A stretch of DNA of 64,000 nucleotides from positions 1-64,000 of the forward strand of contig NZ_JAGGKG010000013.1 in assembly GCF_017873435.1 (NCBI RefSeq), given 5' to 3'. The notes under the pieces were generated by a model, which saw only the letters and a program-made list of their open reading frames with translations, did not search any database and was not told the origin of the DNA. The DNA is from Paenibacillus turicensis (GTDB lineage Bacteria > Bacillota > Bacilli > Paenibacillales > Paenibacillaceae). Below, piece after piece: positions 1 through 7,262 of the stretch (position 1 is the first letter of the stretch; every line of letters starts with the position of its first letter). Made by a program: the position numbers and the translations under genes.

Positions 1-10
1 ATAAAAAATT

Positions 11-40
11 ATCCCCTCAGAGTTTAGAAACAGAGGGGAT
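11..40 (-). terminator. Rho-independent terminator, minus strand
   Basis: ATCCCCTC (11-18) pairs with GAGGGGAT (33-40). Read on the minus strand, the stem is followed by a T-rich tail at 10-1. It probably ends the minus-strand transcript of the LURP-one-like gene about 200 bases upstream. The bases from 41 to 242 hold T-rich runs but no other gene that I can see. Confidence 0.7.
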
Positions 41-242
41 TCAATCATAACGTTTTTTTGTTTTTTAGACTGTCTACTTGACAGGGTGCAGTTCAATTCA
101 AAGCTTCTTAGCTCTTTTTCTTTTTAACTCTTTTTTAGTTCCATTTAAATCATTTTAAAGATTGCACTGTAAAATCAATAATTTGTTTAGGTGATGAAGT
201 TACATCGAACGCTCCTCCTAAATCAATGAATGAAGTTTTGCG

Positions 243-740
243 TTAGGATGAGGAAGAAGAATGGGATGAATGCTCATCTGCCTTGACACAATCAATAGCT
301 ATGACCAAGGCGATGATCAGCTCTTCATATTGCTCGTCAAGGATTGATATCGTATACGTATCAGCAATTTTAAACCATTCTTTTTCAATACTGGCAATCA
401 TTTGACCTCCCCTGGATACGGAGAACTCCATGTCCCACCAGTTTCCCTGAACCTCCAACCCTGCTGCATAAATGTTGTAACGTGCTTTAAAAAAGGAGAA
501 CTCTTTTTCAATCATTCCAATTTCCTGACCATGACTGTTTATATAAAACTTAGGTAGGAAGCTAAACACCTTTTTTGTAATCTCTGCAACCTCATATCCT
601 TGCGTATTCGTAATGGTAAACGATTTAGGAATTTTCATGAAGCTTCCCTCTACAAAATAGCAAGGCTCCTGGGATTCATCCATCACTGTAAATTTTTCAC
701 CTAAAGAAAATAGCTTTTGTTTGACATACAATGTTTTCAT
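243..740 (-). CDS. LURP-one-related (YxjI/Tubby-C-like) family protein
   Basis: This 165-residue protein has the repeated short beta-strand pattern of the LURP-one-related family, which includes B. subtilis YxjI. It opens with 'LYVKQKLFSLGEKFTV' and then shows repeating strand motifs of the form 'GxEVAEITKKxFSF-LPKFYI' and 'GxxIASIEKEWF'. The family folds like the Tubby C-terminal domain and is thought to bind membrane lipids; no enzymatic activity is established. It ends in a low-complexity His/Ser tail (about residues 157-165). The ATG start is preceded by GAGGAG. It lies 40 bases downstream of the HAD phosphatase gene on the same strand and may be cotranscribed with it. Family assignment is good; cellular role is unknown. 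Confidence 0.8.
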   Translation of the reverse strand: MKTLYVKQKLFSLGEKFTVMDESQEPCYFVEGSFMKIPKSFTITNTQGYEVAEITKKVFSFLPKFYINSHGQEIGMIEKEFSFFKARYNIYAAGLEVQGNWWDMEFSVSRGGQMIASIEKEWFKIADTYTISILDEQYEELIIALVIAIDCVKADEHSSHSSSSS

Positions 741-780
741 TCAAAAACTCCTCCCTCTTCTCTCACTTAAAATTGAAAAG

Positions 781-1512
781 CTAATTCTTCATCTCAAGCT
801 CTGCCTCAATCACTTCAAGCACCGCTTCGTAATGATCAAAGGCATAATCAGCCTTTTCATTAATCTCGTCTCGCTCATGATCAGAGTATTTATCATACAT
901 CGCCACAACCTCAATGCCTGCACGATTAGCCGCATCTACACCAATCAATGAATCCTCGAAAATAAGGCATTCTTCTGGTTCTACATTTAACTCGCCCATC
1001 ACTTTATGATAAATTTCGGGGTTAGGTTTAATTTCTGTGACATCCTCCCTGGTATAAATGTTTGAAAAAAACTGATCCAAAGGAGCCTTGTTTATTATGT
1101 TATGATTTAGAGTCCGATAAATATCTATGACGGATTTTTTGGTTGTGGTTGTAATGATTAAAGTAAGCCCACTTGTTTTTAATTTAACAAGCACCTTTTC
1201 AACGTCCTTTTTATAATTAACCTCATTTGTTAAAAAATCATTCGCGATTTCGTAACGCAGCTTAACAACTTCCTCTGCAGTTAACTGGGAACTATATTTC
1301 TCTTTTAAATTTTCACAATATTTCAAATAAGGATTAGTATCACTACTGAAATGCCGTAGCACTGTATCCCGTTGTACCTGCACTTCTTCACTGCTGACCT
1401 CAGCTCCACCAAGCTGAAAAATCAGCTTACGATCTACTTCATTCCATATCCCCACTGAATCTATCAATGTTCCATCCATATCAAAGAAAACGACCTTCTT
1501 ATTTGTAAACAT
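781..1512 (-). CDS. HAD-superfamily hydrolase (beta-phosphoglucomutase/phosphatase-like)
   Basis: This is a 243-residue haloacid dehalogenase-type phosphohydrolase. Motif I is FFDMDGTLID with the aspartate nucleophile D11 and the acid D13. A Thr-rich motif II (IITTTT) follows. The motif III lysine is K162 (EIKPNPEIY), and motif IV is FEDSLIGVDAA with E186 and D187, so all catalytic residues are present. A helical cap lies between motifs I and II, as in subclass I enzymes. The substrate cannot be read from sequence; a small sugar phosphate or other phosphomonoester is likely. A longer reading frame begins at 1530, but the ATG at 1512 has GGAGAA seven bases upstream and the outer one has no such signal, so I chose 1512. 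Confidence 0.85.
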   Translation of the reverse strand: MFTNKKVVFFDMDGTLIDSVGIWNEVDRKLIFQLGGAEVSSEEVQVQRDTVLRHFSSDTNPYLKYCENLKEKYSSQLTAEEVVKLRYEIANDFLTNEVNYKKDVEKVLVKLKTSGLTLIITTTTKKSVIDIYRTLNHNIINKAPLDQFFSNIYTREDVTEIKPNPEIYHKVMGELNVEPEECLIFEDSLIGVDAANRAGIEVVAMYDKYSDHERDEINEKADYAFDHYEAVLEVIEAELEMKN

Positions 1513-1691
1513 ATTTGTTCTCCATTTCATAGTTTCTATTATCTAGTATTTTAACACCAATAATATATAAACAGCTTTAGTTTGTTTGATTTATACTATT
1601 CTCTATATTTCAAAATACTTTTTTTAGTTAAATTAATATTTTTCTAGTAAAAATTTACCTAAACTACTTCCATAAACAACCATTAATAGGT

Positions 1692-1716
1692 TATAATGTT
1701 TTTGAAAGTGCTTTCA
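1692..1716 (+). promoter_or_regulatory. Xylanase promoter -10 box with overlapping cre (CcpA) site
   Basis: TATAAT lies at 1692-1697, with a weak -35 (TTCCAT, 1668-1673) 18 bases upstream. TGAAAGTGCTTTCA at 1703-1716 differs by one base from the ideal cre palindrome TGAAAGCGCTTTCA. It sits just after the -10, where bound CcpA would block transcription. The sequence is seen directly; catabolite repression is inferred from the cre consensus in Bacillus. Confidence 0.75.
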
Positions 1717-1740
1717 TCTAATGTTTATAAGTAAAAAGAG

Positions 1741-1842
1741 GTGGTAAGTGCCGGTAACCACGGTGCATAGCTCAAAGGTTATGACAAGCAGTAAACGGTA
1801 GTCAAACAGCAGGCATTAACATAAATATGTAACTCAATTTAT
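1741..1842 (+). other. Xylanase 5' leader, possible RNA structure
   Basis: About 100 bases separate the promoter region from the xylanase ribosome binding site. The first part can fold: GTGGT (1741-1745) pairs with ACCAC (1757-1761), and alternative pairings around CCG/CGG are possible. I could not match it to a riboswitch class. Nothing protein-coding is seen between 1531 and 1859. Confidence 0.35.
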
Positions 1843-1859
1843 AAGGAGGTTTATTCGTT

Positions 1860-2819
1860 ATGTTTAAAAAGAAATGGGTAAAACGTGCCACGACCATGCT
1901 CATGCTGGTTGCCATGTTCGCAACACTCCTACCTGCGAGCGCAAATGCAGGCTTAGCAAGAGGGGATAAGTTTTTAGGTAATATTTTTGCTAATAATCCG
2001 CCGTCAAACTTTGCAGTGTATTGGAATCAGGTTACACCTGAAAACGCTACCAAATGGGGATCTGTTGAAGGTAACCGCAACGTAATGAACTGGGGAGGCG
2101 CAGATATCGCCTATAATTATGCTAGAAATAACGGAATGCCGTTCAAGTTCCATACCTTAGTATGGGGTGCTCAAGAGCCAAACTGGGTTAAAAATCTAAA
2201 TGCTAATGACCAACGTGCAGAGGTGACTCAGTGGATTAGAGCTGCTGGTCAACGTTATCCAAACACAGCATTTGTAGATGTAGTTAATGAGCCATTACAC
2301 CAAAAACCTTCTTATCGTAATGCAATCGGTGGTGACGGTGCTACAGGCTGGGATTGGGTAATCTGGTCCTTCCAACAAGCTAGACAAGCATTCCCGAATG
2401 CTAAGCTACATCTTAACGACTATGGTATTATTAATGATCCTAATGCAGCAGCCCAATTTATCAACATTGCAAATATTTTAAAAAGCAGAGGCTTGATCGA
2501 TGGAATTGGCATTCAAGCTCATCATTTCAGTATGAACTACGTTTCTACGCAAACGATGAATCAAGTACTAGGCATGTTAGCTGGAACAGGTCTACCAATT
2601 TATGTAACAGAGCTTGACATGACTGGAGACGATAACACTCAATTGCAAAGATATCAACAAAAATTCCCAATTTTATGGAAACATCCTGCGGTTAAGGGGA
2701 TTACATTATGGGGATACATTGAAGGCCAAACATGGGAGCCAGGTACTCACTTAATCCGTAGTAACGGAACTGAGCGTCCTGCTATGCAATGGTTGAAGCA
2801 ATATATGAGCCAAAATTAA
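1860..2819 (+). CDS. Secreted GH10 endo-1,4-beta-xylanase
   Basis: This 319-residue extracellular enzyme cleaves internal beta-1,4 bonds of xylan. A signal peptide covers residues 1-30 (KKKWVKR, a hydrophobic run, then cleavage after ASANA). The rest is a single GH10 barrel: ENATKWG substrate motif at 61-67, HTLVWG at 98-103, catalytic acid/base E144 in VVNEP, and nucleophile E251 in YVTELD. No carbohydrate-binding module is present, so it is a compact single-domain xylanase. The start is set by AAGGAGG ten bases upstream. The gene stands alone, with a promoter plus cre site upstream and a strong terminator downstream. Regulation by CcpA in response to sugars is therefore likely. Confidence 0.95.
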   Translation: MFKKKWVKRATTMLMLVAMFATLLPASANAGLARGDKFLGNIFANNPPSNFAVYWNQVTPENATKWGSVEGNRNVMNWGGADIAYNYARNNGMPFKFHTLVWGAQEPNWVKNLNANDQRAEVTQWIRAAGQRYPNTAFVDVVNEPLHQKPSYRNAIGGDGATGWDWVIWSFQQARQAFPNAKLHLNDYGIINDPNAAAQFINIANILKSRGLIDGIGIQAHHFSMNYVSTQTMNQVLGMLAGTGLPIYVTELDMTGDDNTQLQRYQQKFPILWKHPAVKGITLWGYIEGQTWEPGTHLIRSNGTERPAMQWLKQYMSQN

Positions 2820-2870
2820 AATCATTTAATTCATTTTGACGATGTAATAAAGCATGAAAACCTTATATGA

Positions 2871-2924
2871 AATAAGAGAAGGGGATATTACCTGCTGACG
2901 GTAATGCCCCTACTCTTATTTTGT
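2871..2924 (+). terminator. Terminator of xylanase gene
   Basis: A long interrupted stem: AATAAGAG pairs with CTCTTATT, AGGGG with CCCCT, and ATTACC with GGTAAT, spanning 2871-2920 and followed by TTTTG. It lies about 50 bases after the xylanase stop codon. Confidence 0.85.
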
Positions 2925-2977
2925 CAATAAAATATATTGTTGTTATGCTATTAAGCGATTAAGTACTATGTATGTAG

Positions 2978-3439
2978 TTACTTTTTCTCAACATAACCAG
3001 ACAACTTTAAATCATCTTCTGATTTCTTTAAGCTTACTTTCGCTTTTTTACTAGATTCCGGAAAATTAGTTCCTAATTTAGCATTTAATTCCTTAAAGTC
3101 AGCTTCTTCATAGTTAACTGACAGAGATTCCACCGCTTCAGAATCACTATAGGTAATACTATGCGTAACCCCTTTTACTCCTTTATATTGTTCTACCATT
3201 GGATTTAGTAGTTCCTCAGCCTCTTCTTTTGTTGTTACACCTAAAGCTGAAAATGGGATCTTACTATCTGTGCTTTGTACATTTACAATATCCCCTTGAT
3301 ACTTATAAGTGATAACAATTGAGGCACCATTTTCTTCTTTTTCATATGATTTTGTTAAAACCTCACCTTTTCCACAAGCACTTAACACTAATACCAACAC
3401 CATTAAGCATAAAACAGAACTCATTGTTTTCTTTTTCAT
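2978..3439 (-). CDS. YehR-like (DUF1307) lipoprotein, copy 1
   Basis: This 153-residue exported lipoprotein begins MKKKTM, then a hydrophobic segment and the lipobox LSAC followed by GKGE. The mature part has the YehR/DUF1307 layout: an early 'TKSYEKEENGASIVITYKYQGD' strand region, a helix with EEAEELLNPMVEQY, and a C-terminal 'SGYVEKK'. The molecular function of this family is not known. The start at 3439 is preferred over 3460 because GGAG lies 11 bases upstream of it and the outer candidate has no ribosome binding site. A clear paralogue follows at 3806-4264 with the same lipobox and the same C-terminal 'GY-EKK' ending, so the two arose by duplication. Confidence 0.8.
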   Translation of the reverse strand: MKKKTMSSVLCLMVLVLVLSACGKGEVLTKSYEKEENGASIVITYKYQGDIVNVQSTDSKIPFSALGVTTKEEAEELLNPMVEQYKGVKGVTHSITYSDSEAVESLSVNYEEADFKELNAKLGTNFPESSKKAKVSLKKSEDDLKLSGYVEKK

Positions 3440-3587
3440 TGTTGTCTTTTCTCCAATCATTTAAATTTTAAATAAATATACAATTATAAACCTCACTTTC
3501 CAATTTTTTATTAACATTTCAAAGTATAACAAAATTAAAACAAAACTAGTATATTAAAAGTCATACTGTTTAAAAGGCTATTTATCA

Positions 3588-3658
3588 GTACTTGACAGCG
3601 ACTAGAGGGTGGTAGCTACGATCCAGAGCGTTCTTGCGATTGTTGTTAAAATCATATT
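3588..3658 (+). repeat. Dispersed repeat family, copy A
   Basis: The block 3613-3658 (TAGCTACGATCCAGAGCG...ATCATATT) recurs at 43264-43307 almost unchanged. Its first 36 bases recur inverted at 62463-62498 with one mismatch. Just upstream is AGTACTTGACAG (3588 on), which resembles the end of the element at 62250. It is non-coding and lies between the two YehR-like genes. Confidence 0.75.
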
Positions 3659-3700
3659 AAAGATACTTTTTTAAATTCAAAAATAAAAAAATAACAACTA

Positions 3701-3742
3701 AAAAAAGCTGGAACCCTATTAATACAGGTATCCCAGCTTTTT
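3701..3742 (-). terminator. Terminator of second YehR-like gene
   Basis: AAAAAGCTGG pairs with CCAGCTTTTT across a loop of about 20 bases. On the minus strand the stem is followed by TAGTTGTTATTTTTTTA. It separates the two lipoprotein genes into different transcripts. Confidence 0.8.
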
Positions 3743-3805
3743 GTCGCTATATTTAACTTCATTTACTACAAGGCATAGAATTAATAGTTATATCAATTGA
3801 TAATA

Positions 3806-4264
3806 CTATTTTTTCTCTGTATACCCTTGACTTTTCAGTAGCTCTTCTGATCTTTTCATGCTAATTTTTTTCACATCTTGATCGCTATCAAAACTCATAC
3901 CTGGTAAACCTCTTAACTCACTAATATCTGCTTTACTATAATCAAGCTTTATGGATTCAATCATTTCAGTGTCTTTAATATCAAGGTCGTATGTGATTCC
4001 CTTAATATTTTGAAATTGCTTTACCAGTGGTTCTACTTGCTTTTCAACCTCTTCTTTGGTTAATCCCATATCACCAAATTTTGTAACACTACGTGATGTT
4101 TGCTCAATAACAATATCATTTTGATACTTATACGTGAGTGAAGAGGATGTACCGTTTACCTCTCTTTCAAAGGTTTTTGACAAGGTTTCCCCTTTGCCAC
4201 AAGCTGCTAAAACTGCAATCACAGTAAGCATTAAAAAAACTGTAAAAATCTTCTTCTTTTTCAT
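3806..4264 (-). CDS. YehR-like (DUF1307) lipoprotein, copy 2
   Basis: This 152-residue lipoprotein has the signal MKKKKIFTVFLMLTVIAV and lipobox LAAC at Cys22, followed by GKGETLSKTFEREVNG. The match to the neighbour at 2978-3439 extends over the whole length (GKGE-L-K-E-NG-S-TYKYQ-DIV at the N-terminus, SIKLDYSKAD near the middle, SQGYTEKK at the end). It should be anchored to the outer face of the cytoplasmic membrane. No enzymatic motif is visible. The two copies have separate terminators, which suggests they are expressed independently. Confidence 0.8.
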   Translation of the reverse strand: MKKKKIFTVFLMLTVIAVLAACGKGETLSKTFEREVNGTSSSLTYKYQNDIVIEQTSRSVTKFGDMGLTKEEVEKQVEPLVKQFQNIKGITYDLDIKDTEMIESIKLDYSKADISELRGLPGMSFDSDQDVKKISMKRSEELLKSQGYTEKK

Positions 4265-4370
4265 TCTTAAAACCCCTATTCTTCTTAATTAATTTTCCCA
4301 CTTTTTTATTACCCACAACAATTTAACTTTAATCACAAAATAATTTATATTCTTTTTGATTTAATAATAA

Positions 4371-4406
4371 AACCCCAACCTACAAATAAAAATTGTACTT
4401 GGGGTT
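4371..4406 (-). terminator. Terminator, minus strand
   Basis: AACCCCAA (4371-4378) pairs with TTGGGGTT (4399-4406). Read on the minus strand it is followed by TTATTATTAAATC. It lies 15 bases after the stop of the small gene at 4421. Confidence 0.75.
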
Positions 4407-4420
4407 CGTTACTAAATTAT

Positions 4421-4789
4421 TTAGTTCATAACATTTTGTCTTAAAAACCTTAGAAAATCACCCTGCATAGACCCAAGGGTTAGCATTTTTTTAATTATAC
4501 TGAACCTCCAATGCTTACCTTCCACGTCAAATGACCAAATCGCAGAAAATAATAATCCAGATTTGAATTTTTGATTTCGCAAATCCGCTATATCAAATTC
4601 AACCTTTTGGACAACTTTAGAGGACAATGCATTCAGAAATAGGATGACTACTTTACTGTTGTTGATCAATAAAATTGCGCGGCTTGTAACTGATGAAAGG
4701 GCTTGAGAATCAGCATAACATGTCAGCATATCAGGTTCTTTATGTTGCGCAGCTAGACCATTAATCAATTTTTGGGTGATAAAAAACAT
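4421..4789 (-). CDS. Conserved-looking hypothetical protein, 122 aa
   Basis: I do not recognise this protein. From the preferred start it reads MFFITQKLINGLAAQHKEPDMLTCYADSQA and ends with basic, hydrophobic helices (IIKKMLTLGSMQGDFLRFL). It alternates predicted strands and one helix, in the style of a bacterial PH-like or membrane-sensor domain, but this is only an impression. It has no signal peptide or convincing membrane segment. A longer frame starts at 4894 but has no ribosome binding site; the ATG at 4789 has GAGGG eight bases upstream. It is a single gene with its own terminator, divergent from the XRE regulator operon. Confidence 0.55.
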   Translation of the reverse strand: MFFITQKLINGLAAQHKEPDMLTCYADSQALSSVTSRAILLINNSKVVILFLNALSSKVVQKVEFDIADLRNQKFKSGLLFSAIWSFDVEGKHWRFSIIKKMLTLGSMQGDFLRFLRQNVMN

Positions 4790-4911
4790 AATCAATCCCT
4801 CTTTTACTTTTTTTATTTCCATATTTAAACCTATATCAGACTCTCTGTAAAGCAAAACTCGATACTCCACTTTGTCATCTACTTTATCATTCATTTAGTA
4901 TCGCAGCAGTT

Positions 4912-4960
4912 GATTTTTCACCCTAAAAGTTAACAACTACTCCATTGGATTTCACCCTAA
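4912..4960 (+). promoter_or_regulatory. Direct repeats upstream of the XRE operon
   Basis: GATTTTTCACCCTAA (4912-4926) and GATTTCACCCTAA (4948-4960) form two near-identical direct repeats about 36 bases apart, ending about 35 bases before the regulator start. They could be binding sites for the regulator or part of the promoter. Function is inferred only from position and repetition. Confidence 0.4.
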
Positions 4961-4994
4961 TAAGGATTAAAATTGAAAAAAAGGGGATGTTGAG

Positions 4995-6122
4995 ATGCTT
5001 TTAAGTGTTGGAGAGGTCATTACTGAGCAAAGGAAGAAAAAACGTGTCACACAGCAGGAATTAGCCGATTTCATCGGTGTAACAAAAGCTTCAGTATCAA
5101 AATGGGAAACAAATCAGTCTTATCCCGACATTACATTGTTACCACTATTAGCCGCCTACTTTGATGTTAGTATTGATTCCTTATTAAACTACAATTCACA
5201 GTTAACCTCCGAAGAAATTCGAAACATATACCGTTCCATACAGAGTACATTGAACACATGCCCAGAGGAAGCCTTAGATTCGTTAAATCGTCTTATACGG
5301 CGTTATTACTCGTGTTATCCATTTGTTTTGCAAATGGGATTGTTTATCCTTAATCATTTTGATTTGTTACCTGGAGAAAATCGCGAGCATAAATTTGCAG
5401 TGTACATTGCGAAGGCACAACAATTGTTCCAGCATGTGGCCTCCAATGCAACAGAGGCAAAGCTGTTAGACGAAGCTCATAAGTTTCAAGCATATACCTT
5501 ATTCATGCTAGGCGAATACGATAAAGTACTAGCGCTATTAGGACAATATACACCCGCCTGCTTTCCAATTGAACCTTTAATTGCCGGAGCTTTTCAACAA
5601 AAGGGAGAAAATGAAAAGGCCATTGGTGTGTTGCAAAGTGGTATTTTTCAAAATGTTGTGGTTACAATGAGCTTTTTAACAAACTATTTACAACTGTTAT
5701 TAGAGCAACCCCATCAATTTAGGGAGACAGTGGAAAAAGGACGAAGTTTAGCACAAGTTTTTGATTTTGAGCAGCTTAATCCAATCCCATATCTTAATTT
5801 TTTATCGTCCGCAGCTTATGGCTATGCGATATTCCAGGATGGTGAGCACCTCGCTCCAATTTTAAACGAATATATTCACGTCCTGCAACGTACAACGTTC
5901 CCTGTCGTCATCCATGGCGATTCTTATTTTGATCATATTGATGATTGGATAAAGCAACTAGACCTAGGAAATCAGCTCCCTAGAGAAACGTCGCAAATAA
6001 AAAAAGACTTTATTAATTTATTTCTCCATAATCCTGTTTTTGAGCCTTATAAACAAAAGGAAAATTTCAATCCTATTTTTGAAAATTTAGAAAAAATGAG
6101 AAAGGAAGAGGAGCATGAATAA
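4995..6122 (+). CDS. XRE-type transcriptional regulator with TPR-like C-terminal region
   Basis: This 375-residue cytoplasmic regulator has an N-terminal helix-turn-helix at about residues 6-65 (VITEQRKKKRVTQQELADFIGVTKASVSKWETNQSYPD, with the Cro/CI recognition helix). A long helical C-terminal region follows and looks like tetratricopeptide repeats (for example HKFQAYTLFMLGEYDKVLALL and FQQKGENEKAIGVLQSG). Such two-part regulators often sense a peptide or protein ligand through the helical part. The gene overlaps the next one by eight bases, and the whole XRE-PLDc_N-ATPase-permease set is translationally coupled. It therefore probably controls this transporter and itself. Confidence 0.85.
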   Translation: MLLSVGEVITEQRKKKRVTQQELADFIGVTKASVSKWETNQSYPDITLLPLLAAYFDVSIDSLLNYNSQLTSEEIRNIYRSIQSTLNTCPEEALDSLNRLIRRYYSCYPFVLQMGLFILNHFDLLPGENREHKFAVYIAKAQQLFQHVASNATEAKLLDEAHKFQAYTLFMLGEYDKVLALLGQYTPACFPIEPLIAGAFQQKGENEKAIGVLQSGIFQNVVVTMSFLTNYLQLLLEQPHQFRETVEKGRSLAQVFDFEQLNPIPYLNFLSSAAYGYAIFQDGEHLAPILNEYIHVLQRTTFPVVIHGDSYFDHIDDWIKQLDLGNQLPRETSQIKKDFINLFLHNPVFEPYKQKENFNPIFENLEKMRKEEEHE

Positions 6123-6327
6123 CTTTGATTTTTTTATGGACTATTTACCATTTTTTATCCCTCTTATTATTTTACAACTAATATTAGCGGTCACCGCATT
6201 AATTCATGTCATTAAACACCCGCAATACAGATTTGGCAATAAAGGGCTCTGGATTGTAATTGTTATAGCTTTTCAAATTGTTGGACCCGTTATTTATTTC
6301 ACGCTTGGAAAAGGGGAAAACATATGA
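6115..6327 (+). CDS. Small PLDc_N (phospholipase D nuclease N-terminal) membrane protein
   Basis: This 70-residue protein has two hydrophobic segments (about 9-31 and 44-62) joined by a short loop with HPQYRFGNKGLWI. It ends in IVGPVIYFTLGKGE, the typical PLDc_N signature also found in B. subtilis YxlE. In B. subtilis yxlE sits beside the ABC genes yxlF and yxlG, the same arrangement as here. It overlaps both neighbours, so it belongs to the operon. The molecular role is not established; it probably assists or regulates the transporter in the membrane. Confidence 0.8.
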   Translation: MNNFDFFMDYLPFFIPLIILQLILAVTALIHVIKHPQYRFGNKGLWIVIVIAFQIVGPVIYFTLGKGENI

Positions 6328-7262
6328 GCTTACTCCAAGTTGAGAACGTAACAAAAACATTTGGTCAAAAAAAGGTGTTAAATGATTTAAGTTTTGTTGT
6401 GCAAGAAGGAAGTATATTCGGTTTCGTTGGTGAAAATGGTGCAGGTAAAACGACCACAATGAAATTGATTTTGGGCCTAGATCAGATGACGAAAGGAAAC
6501 ATCTCTATTTTAGGGGAAGCCGTCACCTTTGGTGCAACGAAAACAAATCGTTTTACAGGTTATTTGCCTGACGTGCCGCAGTTTTACGATTACATGACAG
6601 CACGCGAATATTTGATGTTGTGTGGTGAAATTACTGGACTTCCTAAGGATGAACGCATAAAGCGTGTGGAGGAAATGTTAGGGCTTGTTCAGTTATTTAG
6701 TGTCAAAACGCGTATTGGCGGCTTTTCACGTGGGATGAAGCAGCGACTAGGTATCGCCCAAGCTTTATTAAATAAACCTAAGCTGTTAATTTGTGATGAA
6801 CCAACCTCTGCACTTGATCCTAATGGACGAAAGGAATTCCTTGACCTGTTATATTCATTGAGATCAGAAACGACGATTATTTTTTCAACTCATATTTTAA
6901 ATGATGTAGAGCAAATTTGCGATCATGTAGGCATTTTAAATGGAGGTAAGATGGTGGTCTGCTCGTCAATATCTGAACTGAAAAAAAAACATGGGCAACA
7001 GCAGGTCAAAATCGTGTTTGAGCAAACAGATGATAAAGTATTATTTTTAGAACAGCTTAAGAAAAGTCCTCTCACGACCCCCTATACGATCGACCCTACT
7101 GGCTTAGCAACGATTATATCCTTTAAAGCAGCGGAGCGAGAGCAGTATAAGAACGACGCACAGCAACTACTAAAATTAGTGCAGCAGCACAACATTTTAC
7201 CCCTTGCCTTTGAGCAACAAGAAGCCTCTTTAGAGGACATCTTTTTGGAGGTAATCCGATGA
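6324..7262 (+). CDS. ABC transporter ATP-binding protein (YxlF-like)
   Basis: This 312-residue ATPase powers the adjacent permease. Walker A is GENGAGKT (36-43), the signature region FSRGMKQRLGIAQAL starts at 134, Walker B with the catalytic Glu is LLICDEP (154-160), and the H-loop is STH with H190. All key residues are present. The long C-terminal extension after about 210 is typical of the drug/bacteriocin-export type ATPases related to CcmA and YxlF. It overlaps the PLDc_N gene upstream and the permease gene downstream by four bases each. Substrate is unknown; antimicrobial peptide or lipid export, or immunity, are plausible from family and context. Confidence 0.9.
   Translation: MSLLQVENVTKTFGQKKVLNDLSFVVQEGSIFGFVGENGAGKTTTMKLILGLDQMTKGNISILGEAVTFGATKTNRFTGYLPDVPQFYDYMTAREYLMLCGEITGLPKDERIKRVEEMLGLVQLFSVKTRIGGFSRGMKQRLGIAQALLNKPKLLICDEPTSALDPNGRKEFLDLLYSLRSETTIIFSTHILNDVEQICDHVGILNGGKMVVCSSISELKKKHGQQQVKIVFEQTDDKVLFLEQLKKSPLTTPYTIDPTGLATIISFKAAEREQYKNDAQQLLKLVQQHNILPLAFEQQEASLEDIFLEVIR

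Noticed and set aside
1741..1842. Cyclic-di-GMP or other known riboswitch before the xylanase
   Set aside because: I compared it by eye with remembered cores of the c-di-GMP classes and found no match in the conserved loops. It is kept only as an unassigned leader.
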